The notes under the pieces: generated by a model
What the model was told of the DNA's origin: nothing
Seen by the model: the letters and a program-made list of their open reading frames with translations, nothing else
Database searches by the model: none
Shown: piece by piece, positions 8,567-15,953 of the stretch
Layout: each line of letters begins with the position of its first letter
Numbering within the stretch: position 1 is the stretch's first letter
Made by a program: the position numbers and the translations under genes
Origin: Sphingobacterium chuzhouense
GTDB taxonomy: Bacteria > Bacteroidota > Bacteroidia > Sphingobacteriales > Sphingobacteriaceae
Reading direction: 5' to 3'
DNA: 64,000 bases
Assembly (NCBI RefSeq): GCF_014692525.1
Contig: NZ_JACNYL010000001.1
Span: forward strand, 1,550,001 to 1,614,000

Positions 8567-10426
8567 ATGAAGAACGTGAAAAATACATATAGGATAGGCG
8601 TTGTTTCTATGGCCGCAGCAGCTTTGCTGTTTATTTCATCCTGCGAAAAATACCTGGAAGTAGAGAACCCATCAAACTTGACACAGGATGCGGTGTTCGG
8701 AAGTGTGTCGTACACAAATTCTGCCATTACCGGCGTCTACAACCGACTCATGGGTGATGACGGCTATGGAAGCCGATTAGCTATTATTTACCCGCAATCA
8801 GCGGATGATTTTAAAACCTCGGGGTCTTATAACGCCCTGGATAGAAGAGGCATCAGCGAATATGGTGTAGCACCACAGAATACAGAGCTGAATAATCCTT
8901 TTCGCCAGTTATACGAAGGAATAGAAAGAGCTAATATCTGTATTAAGTTTATTCCGTTATCCGATCCTTATAATAACGGGACGGAGAGCGAAAAGACGCA
9001 GATGAGAAAGTTTTTAGGAGAAGCACTTGCTTTGCGGGCATGGTTCTTCCATGAGATTATCCGCAACTGGGGAGACGTGCCGGCTTCTTTCATTCCTTCC
9101 GCAGACCAACCGGATCTTTATCTGGAAAAAATGGATCGAGATGAAATCTATGATCAAGTGCTCGCAGATCTGGAACAAGCGATTACGCTGTTGCCTTGGC
9201 AAACGGAGTCCAACGACCCTTCCACACGGATCACGAAAGGGGCAGCAAAAGGAATACGGGCGCGTATTGCACTAGCACGGGGAGGTTACTCTCTGCGTCG
9301 AGACAGTCGGAAGATGGAGCGCCGGACAGATTATCAGTCATATTATCAAATTGCACGGCAAGAATGTCTGGATGTGATAGAGCGAGGAGATAACGGGCTT
9401 AACGCTAGCTTTGAAAATGTGTTTAAGTCATTGCACGGGCAGTCGTCTTTAGATGCTAGCCGCGAGATGGTATTCAAAGTAGGCGCATATGGCGGTAATG
9501 CGCGTACTGACAGTAAACTGGGATATGGAAATGGTCTGCGCCAAAACACAAGTTCCAGCTGGGGATATGCCAATGGTGGTGTTCGGGCAGTTCCGACATA
9601 TTTTTACGAGTTTGGTATTGGTGATACACGCAGGGATGTGACTTTAGGATTGTTTGAGCTGACGGCGCAGGACAATAAACAAGTAGTAACTTCGATAAAC
9701 ATGACGGATGCCAAGTTTCGTAAATATTGGACAAATATCCACGATCAATCCCAGTCATTGGGTATCGACTGGCCTTTATTACGTTACTCCGATATTCTCC
9801 TGTTGTTTGCCGAAGCCGATAATGAACTGAACAGCGGACCTTCTGCACAAGCAGTACAAGCGCTAAAAGATGTTCGCATGCGCGCTTATGGAGGTAATGA
9901 AGCAAATGTCGGCGCGATTCCTATAGGTAAAGACGACTTTTTTAAGGCCATCGTTAAAGAGCGGTTATTGGAATTTGGTGGAGAAGGTATACGCAAGTAT
10001 GATTTATTGCGGTGGAACTTATTGAAAACGACACTCGATGAAACACGCGAAAAATTGCGGCAATTTAGACTAAGTGAAGGTGTATATGAAGAAGTGCCGA
10101 ATCGTATATTTTACAAACAATCGGCTTTTACCAACAGTACGGCTTCAGAGGAACTGACAAGTATTGACTTTGCGGGCGGAGCGATGGATGAGGTGTTTTT
10201 TAAACCTACCCCAGGTGGTGATAAAGCTGCTCCACCAGAAGGTTATACCTCTATCAACTGGCGGGAGGCTGTTACCAACGGCTATATCTACGGTGTGAAC
10301 GAATCAGGAGCAGTCGACGGAAGCGGCTATGCACTATACTTCAAATCAGGACAAAGTGAATTGCTACCGATATACAACGAGATTGTGTCCGAAAATTATC
10401 GACTGACACAGGATTACGGTTATTAA
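8567..10426 (+). CDS. SusD/RagB family outer-membrane lipoprotein 1
   Basis: A 619-residue surface lipoprotein with lipobox ISSC and acylated Cys26, followed by the SusD start KYLEVENPSNLTQDAVF. The alpha-helical TPR-like SusD core includes GEALALRAWFFHEIIRNWGDVPA and the closing region KERLLEFGGEGIRKYDLLRWNLLK. It lids the SusC1 barrel and binds the glycan. It begins 11 bases after susC1 and is clearly in the same operon. The ligand cannot be read from the sequence; pectin is inferred from context. Confidence 0.95.
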   Translation: MKNVKNTYRIGVVSMAAAALLFISSCEKYLEVENPSNLTQDAVFGSVSYTNSAITGVYNRLMGDDGYGSRLAIIYPQSADDFKTSGSYNALDRRGISEYGVAPQNTELNNPFRQLYEGIERANICIKFIPLSDPYNNGTESEKTQMRKFLGEALALRAWFFHEIIRNWGDVPASFIPSADQPDLYLEKMDRDEIYDQVLADLEQAITLLPWQTESNDPSTRITKGAAKGIRARIALARGGYSLRRDSRKMERRTDYQSYYQIARQECLDVIERGDNGLNASFENVFKSLHGQSSLDASREMVFKVGAYGGNARTDSKLGYGNGLRQNTSSSWGYANGGVRAVPTYFYEFGIGDTRRDVTLGLFELTAQDNKQVVTSINMTDAKFRKYWTNIHDQSQSLGIDWPLLRYSDILLLFAEADNELNSGPSAQAVQALKDVRMRAYGGNEANVGAIPIGKDDFFKAIVKERLLEFGGEGIRKYDLLRWNLLKTTLDETREKLRQFRLSEGVYEEVPNRIFYKQSAFTNSTASEELTSIDFAGGAMDEVFFKPTPGGDKAAPPEGYTSINWREAVTNGYIYGVNESGAVDGSGYALYFKSGQSELLPIYNEIVSENYRLTQDYGY

Positions 10427-10456
10427 TAGTGGGGTGTAACGAGAAAAATAAAGAAA

Positions 10457-12130
10457 ATGAAAACATTACATAAATATAGTATCCATTGGCTTCTGGCATT
10501 ATGCTGTGTGCTTTTGTCGATTGCTTGCGATAAAAATAGCGAGCTTTTTAAGGAGTTCAATCCTGAACGGATGTTTATGCCGAGCAAGGAAATCGGTGCT
10601 GAAAGTGGCGAAACAGAAGTAAAACTGACATGGGGCGAGGCACTGAATACGGAAAAAGCCTCATACGTTGTTGAAATTTCAAAAGATACATTATTTGCCA
10701 ATGGACCGTTGTTTTCCTTGGATACAGACACGGCAGGTGTTATCTTAACAGACCAACAAATAGAAGTGCGTACCAAATATTTTGCTCGGGTTCTTACTGT
10801 AGGGACTGGGCAATCAGATGATTCGCATTGGTTACATAGCAACGGATTTATGATAAGAGGTAAACAATTATTCAATTTATTGGATGAACAGGTAGATCTA
10901 CAAGACAAATCGGTGCGCTTAACATGGCGGCCGGATGAAACAGCTACGACGATTATAATTGGAAAACTTACCGGAGAAATAAACGAAGAAACCGGTGGTG
11001 AAAAATTCGATATCATACATCAAATTAATTTAACGGCAGACGAGATTGCGTCGGGTGAACGCCTGGTGGAAGATCTGCAATCCGAAACACCCTATGTTGC
11101 CATATTGTATGCACGAGACGTACAAATCGGTATTTTAAAATTCACGACGAAAGCGACCAGTAATTTCACCATAGAGATCGGTCCGGAAGATGATTTAGCG
11201 CAGGTAATCGCTGATGCGGAAAACCAAGCTGTCATCGGGTTGCGGGCGGGGACTTACAACCTAACAGAAAATGTAGTACGAATCGAAAATAAACATATTA
11301 CCCTAGGTTCGGTATCAGGCAATCCGGCAAACACGAAGATAAACCCGAAAGGTTTTGAGTTACGTGGTGATGGTGCGGGTATCCATTTCAACGATCTTAC
11401 AATAGATATGTTGGGTACGCCAGACCTCTATTTGGTGGATTTGCCCGCCGGAGCGGCTACGTTTACGTCCATCCATCTACAGGGTTGTCGTATACATGGT
11501 ATCGGTAGGGCACTTGTACGCGGTAGCCGTGCAGGAAATAGAGAACACAAGATTGATTATATCCGTGTGGAAAATAGTATTGTACAGGATAATGACCAAG
11601 ATTATGCGCTATTTGAATTGCAGAAGTTACAAATGAACCGCTTTGAGCTGGTAAACTCAACGTTCAATAGATTGAGTACGAATATTCTACGTTATGACGT
11701 CAATATCGGCACACCTCGGGCAAGCATTCTTATCGATTATTGTACAATCAACGCTTTTGGTAATACAGGAGGCAAGCGTCCGCTGATGGATGTGAATACG
11801 CCAGCTGATATCGTGGTCAGTAATAGCATTTTGGCCAACACGGGTTGGATTTCGCCGCGGTTTACTTCGTTATCGATGAATAATGATTTGCTAAGAGCCG
11901 CAAATGGTGCTACAGCACGAATAGCAAATACAAATGTTTTCAATTTATTGAACTCCGCTACGCCACGTGCAAAACTTAATATTCCAAATGGGGTCGTGAC
12001 AGCGACTGTATTAGAAGTGGCGCTTCCATGGGATGTTAATACCGATGATTTTACATTACCGGCTAATTCATCATTGCGTGAAGCAAGCAGTAATGCCGGA
12101 CCTATCGGAGATCCACGCTGGGCGCGCTAA
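10457..12130 (+). CDS. Surface lipoprotein with FN3-like region and beta-helix domain (DUF4957/DUF5123 type)
   Basis: A 557-residue lipoprotein (lipobox SIAC, Cys24). Residues about 35-130 and 135-230 look like two fibronectin III-like sandwiches (ETEVKLTWGEALNTEKASYVVEIS; KSVRLTWRPDETATTIIIGKL). The rest is a right-handed parallel beta-helix with repeated short strands, like the DUF4957/DUF5123 proteins coded beside SusCD in pectin loci. I see no PL1/PL9 catalytic signature, so it is probably a non-catalytic surface glycan-binding protein rather than a lyase. It is the third gene of the susCD operon (30-base gap), the usual place for a surface glycan-binding protein. Confidence 0.75.
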   Translation: MKTLHKYSIHWLLALCCVLLSIACDKNSELFKEFNPERMFMPSKEIGAESGETEVKLTWGEALNTEKASYVVEISKDTLFANGPLFSLDTDTAGVILTDQQIEVRTKYFARVLTVGTGQSDDSHWLHSNGFMIRGKQLFNLLDEQVDLQDKSVRLTWRPDETATTIIIGKLTGEINEETGGEKFDIIHQINLTADEIASGERLVEDLQSETPYVAILYARDVQIGILKFTTKATSNFTIEIGPEDDLAQVIADAENQAVIGLRAGTYNLTENVVRIENKHITLGSVSGNPANTKINPKGFELRGDGAGIHFNDLTIDMLGTPDLYLVDLPAGAATFTSIHLQGCRIHGIGRALVRGSRAGNREHKIDYIRVENSIVQDNDQDYALFELQKLQMNRFELVNSTFNRLSTNILRYDVNIGTPRASILIDYCTINAFGNTGGKRPLMDVNTPADIVVSNSILANTGWISPRFTSLSMNNDLLRAANGATARIANTNVFNLLNSATPRAKLNIPNGVVTATVLEVALPWDVNTDDFTLPANSSLREASSNAGPIGDPRWAR

Positions 12131-12132
12131 AT

Positions 12133-12152
12133 GTAGGGGCAGAAGCCCCTAC
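12133..12152 (+). other. Intercistronic GC-rich hairpin
   Basis: GTAGGGGC and GCCCCTAC form a perfect 8-bp stem with loop AGAA, followed only by TTTACC. It sits between the beta-helix lipoprotein and PL1 genes and probably acts as an attenuator or mRNA-processing/stability element rather than a full terminator. Confidence 0.6.
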
Positions 12153-12177
12153 TTTACCATTAACTGTTATAAAAACA

Positions 12178-13914
12178 ATGACGATAAAGAATATTAATTT
12201 GCAGATAAAAGATACTTCCCTGTTCTTAGTTGCTTTATGTATACTATGGGCGTCCGTAGGTTGCAGCAAAGATGTACAGGGAGAAGTCGGCAGCGCATTA
12301 CCTCAACCGGAGAATTTTACAATAACGCCAGCAAGTAAATCAGCAACGTTCGAATGGTCTGCGGTTGAAAAAGCAGATGGTTATTTTCTAGAAGTCGGTA
12401 CGAACAGTTCCTTTTCGGAGATTGTTGCGAAAACCGATACAACACAGCAAACCAAAGTGCAATTCAATGGATTGACACCGGCAACCTTTTACTATGCCCG
12501 TTTGCGTGCCATTCATAAAACCAATCCTTCTTTTACGTCCAACCGATTAGTGGAAACCTTTACCACGGCAGAAGAAGAGCAACCCGAACTGGCACTTGCT
12601 TTCCCGGGAGCGGATGGTTATGGCAAGATGACGACAGGCGGTCGTGGCGGTAAGGTTATTAAAGTGACCAACTTAAGCGATGCCGGAACAGGGAGCCTGC
12701 GTGCTGCAATTGAGCAATCGGGTTCCCGGATTATCGTTTTTGAAGTTTCCGGAAATATTAAGTTAAATAGCAGGCTGCGTATCAGCAATGGCGATGTCAC
12801 GATTGCCGGACAGACAGCTCCAGGAGATGGTATTTGTATACAGGACCATGAAATGGTCATTGCAGCGGATAATGTCATCCTTCGGTTCTTACGCTTCCGG
12901 ATGGGCGATCTTACGCGAAATGAACAAGATGCGTTGTGGGGTCGGTATCAAAAAAATATCGTTATCGATCACTGTTCGATGAGCTGGTCTATTGATGAAT
13001 GCTCGTCTTTCTATGCCAATAAAGATTTTACGATGCAATGGTGTATCCTAGCAGAAAGCTTAAACAAATCGTTCCACGAAAAAGATGATCACGGTTATGG
13101 TGGTATATGGGGAGGTCATCAAGCGTCTTTTCATCATAATCTGTTAGCACACCATAATAGCCGTAACCCGCGCTTTGATGGTGGAAACCGCCCAGGTACG
13201 GGCGGACTAAACGCTCAAATTGGTGCCGACAAAGTCGATTACCGTAATAACGTGGTTTACAATTGGCGTGGTAATTCCGCTTATGGTGGAGAAAATGGAG
13301 AATACAATATCGTTGACAATTATTATAAATCTGGACCTGCTACCCCTTCGAGTAAACAAACACGGATTATGCAGATATCCAAGGAAAACAATGCGGACTA
13401 TAGCCCGGGACATGGTGTATTCTTTATCGAAGGCAACCATGTATTTGGCAATGCCAATGTTACGATGAACAATTGGGCAGGAGGTGTTGATTTCGACTCC
13501 AGTGTTTCTATCGCACAAGCGCAAAGGACGACACCATTTCCTTTTCAAGCGCTGCGTACTCAACATACAGCCGAGCAAGCTTACGAACAGGTGTTGGAAA
13601 AAGCAGGCGCATCTTATAAACGCGATGCGGTAGATCAACGTGTCGTAAAAGAAGTCAAGGACGGAACCACCACCTATAATGGGTCAAAAACCGGCTTTCC
13701 AGGCATTATTGATTCGCAAACAGATGTTGGTGGTTGGCCCACATTGGCACAAACAACACCACCAACCGATACGGATGGAGATGGCATACCGGACGCATGG
13801 GAAATCGCCAATAACCTAGACCCGAATATACCAAATGCAAATGGAAGGGATTTAAGCGAGGTGTATGATAATATTGAGATGTATTTCAATAGTTTAGTAG
13901 AAGAGTTGTATTAA
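12178..13914 (+). CDS. Pectate lyase PL1 lipoprotein with N-terminal FN3 domain
   Basis: A 578-residue lipoprotein (ASVGC, Cys29). A fibronectin III domain (about 38-130, FEWSAVEKADGYFLEVG) precedes a PL1 beta-helix beginning AFPGADGYGKMTTGGRGGKV. The helix contains VIDHCSMSWSIDECSSFY, HHNLLAHHNSRNPRF with the catalytic-arginine segment, and a C-terminal DTDGDGIPDAWE segment that looks like a dockerin/thrombospondin-3-like calcium loop. It should cleave de-esterified homogalacturonan by beta-elimination at the cell surface. It is the fourth gene of the SusCD1 operon. Subfamily PL1_2 is likely but not proven here. Confidence 0.92.
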   Translation: MTIKNINLQIKDTSLFLVALCILWASVGCSKDVQGEVGSALPQPENFTITPASKSATFEWSAVEKADGYFLEVGTNSSFSEIVAKTDTTQQTKVQFNGLTPATFYYARLRAIHKTNPSFTSNRLVETFTTAEEEQPELALAFPGADGYGKMTTGGRGGKVIKVTNLSDAGTGSLRAAIEQSGSRIIVFEVSGNIKLNSRLRISNGDVTIAGQTAPGDGICIQDHEMVIAADNVILRFLRFRMGDLTRNEQDALWGRYQKNIVIDHCSMSWSIDECSSFYANKDFTMQWCILAESLNKSFHEKDDHGYGGIWGGHQASFHHNLLAHHNSRNPRFDGGNRPGTGGLNAQIGADKVDYRNNVVYNWRGNSAYGGENGEYNIVDNYYKSGPATPSSKQTRIMQISKENNADYSPGHGVFFIEGNHVFGNANVTMNNWAGGVDFDSSVSIAQAQRTTPFPFQALRTQHTAEQAYEQVLEKAGASYKRDAVDQRVVKEVKDGTTTYNGSKTGFPGIIDSQTDVGGWPTLAQTTPPTDTDGDGIPDAWEIANNLDPNIPNANGRDLSEVYDNIEMYFNSLVEELY

Positions 13915-13977
13915 TAATATAATACAATAATCTTGCCTATTTTCTTCGGAAGGCGCTCGCTAAGTGTTCGCAGTCTC

Positions 13978-14047
13978 TTCGCCCATTTACCGGGGTTTTT
14001 ACGGTAAATTCTCGGTAAAACCTCGTAAAACACGGTAAATGGGCGAA
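13978..14047. repeat. 15-bp perfect inverted repeat enclosing CGGTAAA direct repeats
   Basis: TTCGCCCATTTACCG (13978-13992) and CGGTAAATGGGCGAA (14033-14047) are exact reverse complements with 40 bases between them. CGGTAAA occurs three times (in the enclosed segment and in the right arm), and a related TCGTAAAA lies between. The stretch 13915-14143 has no gene. The structure could be a long hairpin at the end of the PL1 operon or the remnant of a small inserted element; it has no strong U tract. Confidence 0.7.
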
Positions 14048-14143
14048 CAAGGTTTGAATAAGGTATGAAGCAGGCAATAAAAGAGGTTGAAACTTTTATT
14101 ACGTTAAACTGTTCTTATCGTATAGTCACAAAACAAAAATATT

Positions 14144-14587
14144 ATGAAAGCGATAGGACACTTAAAAAATTTAATAGAGATCAATAATGATCGTACATTA
14201 GGATTTAGAAAAGCATTAGAAGATCTAGAGCCAGTAAACGCTGACCTTAACATCATTTTTACCGAAGCGGCAGCGGAAAGCGAACGTTTTTCCCAAGAAC
14301 TTACAGCGCTAGCAGAACAATATGGTGCAGAAGTGGACGAAGATGATGAAAGTGTAGCAGGTGCTATTCATCGTGCTTGGATCGATGTAAAAGCACTGTT
14401 CGGAGGTAAAGATCGAAAAAGTATTCTGGAAGAAGCCGAACGTGGTGAAGACGCCATTAAGGCTGCTTATAAAAAAGTAATGGATAGTGGAGATGTCACA
14501 GGACAGGCACTGGAAACAGTCCTTGACCAAGCCGCACAGATCAGAGTCTCCCATGATAGGATTAAAGCTTTACGCGATAGTGCGTAA
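14144..14587 (+). CDS. PA2169-type four-helix-bundle protein (DUF2383)
   Basis: A 147-residue, highly acidic, all-helical cytoplasmic protein without signal peptide. The sequence matches the DUF2383/PA2169 family: a ferritin-like four-helix bundle with a helix rich in Glu and ESERFSQELTALAEQYG. Members are linked to stress conditions but have no established biochemical role. It is the only gene in the 5-51 kb block with no visible carbohydrate function and is isolated by 229 bases of intergenic DNA with an inverted repeat on one side and a palindromic operator/terminator on the other. It looks like an insertion between two parts of the pectin locus. Confidence 0.82.
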   Translation: MKAIGHLKNLIEINNDRTLGFRKALEDLEPVNADLNIIFTEAAAESERFSQELTALAEQYGAEVDEDDESVAGAIHRAWIDVKALFGGKDRKSILEEAERGEDAIKAAYKKVMDSGDVTGQALETVLDQAAQIRVSHDRIKALRDSA

Positions 14588-14630
14588 TAGCTTTTATAAA
14601 TAACAATAGCACCCAAATTGTGCTACTAAA

Positions 14631-14669
14631 CAGTGCAAACGTTGCCGGCAACGTTTGCACTGTTTTTTT
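14631..14669 (+). promoter_or_regulatory. LacI-type operator, site 2, inside a 32-bp perfect palindrome with a T7 tail
   Basis: The 24-bp operator (14635-14658) is identical to site 1. Here the symmetry extends by CAGT/ACTG on each side, making a perfect 32-bp palindrome (half: CAGTGCAAACGTTGCC) followed at once by seven T. It lies 94 bases before the GH105 start. As RNA it is a strong intrinsic terminator for the DUF2383 gene; as DNA it is an operator for the GH105 operon. Both readings fit the sequence. Confidence 0.8.
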
Positions 14670-14755
14670 ATGCCATTTCCTATGTATTTACTTATCAAAT
14701 ACTTTTTTTTGTAAAAGCATCATATAAACCGAATATAAATATAAACCTCGCTTAG

Positions 14756-15916
14756 ATGAAAAAGTTAATCATATTGCTATTTTCCGTTTTTTTTACCCTA
14801 CACACTTTTGCGCAGAAAAATTATATCCGTATGGCAGATTCGGATATGAAGCGTAATCCCGAAGCGTGGATGCTTGATTTTTCAAAAACATTGAAATGGA
14901 ACTATTGCCACGGACTGGTGATGCAGTCTATATTACAAGTTTATGATAAGACGGACAACGCAAAATATTATGATTATGTGTATGATTACGCAGACACGAT
15001 GGTGAATGCTGACGGAACGATCAAGACATATAAACCTTTGGAGTATAATATCGATCGTATCAATACGGGCAAAATTCTCTTTCCTATTTTGGCGAAGACG
15101 AAAGAGGAAAGATTTAAAATTGCTCTGGATCTTCAGCGAGAACAGATGCGTACACATCCTCGTACAAAGGATGGAAGCTTTTGGCATAAAAAAGTCTATC
15201 CTCATCAAGTATGGTTGGACGGACTGTATATGGCGGGACCATTTTTGGCTCAATACGCTAAAGAAAACAATGAAACGGCCTTGTATGACGATGTTGCCTT
15301 ACAGATTCTGGATGTCCGGAAATATTTGTATGATCCAAAAACCGGACTGTATTTCCATGGTTGGGATGAAAGCAGGCAACAACGCTGGGCAGACCCGAAA
15401 ACAGGTCTTTCTCCCCACTTTTGGTCGCGTAGTATAGGCTGGTATATGATGGCTATTGTTGATGTTTTGGATTTTTTACCGGAAGACCATAAGGATCGAC
15501 CAGCAATTATTAAGATCCTACAAGAACTATCTGGCTCAATTGCAAAATTTAGAGACACAGAAACTGGAATGTGGTACCAGGTCACCGATTTAGGAGGTCG
15601 AGAAGGGAACTATCTAGAATCAACAGGTTCTATTATGTTTATTTATTCCTGGATCAAAGGTGCGCAGAAAGGCTATTTGGATAAAGGATATCTAACGAAA
15701 GGAGAGCAAGCGTATGAGCAGTTTCTAAAACGGTTCGTCAAGCAAGAAGCAGATCGCTCCTTGTCCATTACGGACTGTTGTTCCGTCGCCGGATTGGGAG
15801 GAGAAAAGAATTATAGAGATGGAAGTTTTGAATATTATATTTCAGAGCCCGTTCGGGATAATGATCCCAAGGCTATAGGACCCTTTATCATGACGAGCGT
15901 GCTATTGGATCAGTAG
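14756..15916 (+). CDS. GH105 unsaturated glucuronyl/galacturonyl (or rhamnogalacturonyl) hydrolase
   Basis: A 386-residue secreted (alpha/alpha)6-barrel enzyme with signal peptide ending at TFAQ. GH105 signatures include KHW-type WHKKVYPHQVWLDGLYMAGPF with the catalytic Asp, YFHGWDESRQQRWADPKTGLSPHFWSRSIGWYMMAIVDVLDFLP, and GNYLESTGSIMF. It removes the 4,5-unsaturated uronic acid left by pectate or rhamnogalacturonan lyases. It is the first gene of a three-gene unit with the DUF1593-esterase (37-base gap) and the second PL1. Whether it prefers rhamnogalacturonan or homogalacturonan products is not visible. Confidence 0.93.
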   Translation: MKKLIILLFSVFFTLHTFAQKNYIRMADSDMKRNPEAWMLDFSKTLKWNYCHGLVMQSILQVYDKTDNAKYYDYVYDYADTMVNADGTIKTYKPLEYNIDRINTGKILFPILAKTKEERFKIALDLQREQMRTHPRTKDGSFWHKKVYPHQVWLDGLYMAGPFLAQYAKENNETALYDDVALQILDVRKYLYDPKTGLYFHGWDESRQQRWADPKTGLSPHFWSRSIGWYMMAIVDVLDFLPEDHKDRPAIIKILQELSGSIAKFRDTETGMWYQVTDLGGREGNYLESTGSIMFIYSWIKGAQKGYLDKGYLTKGEQAYEQFLKRFVKQEADRSLSITDCCSVAGLGGEKNYRDGSFEYYISEPVRDNDPKAIGPFIMTSVLLDQ

Positions 15917-15953
15917 CAGAGAAGAATACGATTATAAATTAACTCGTAACATC

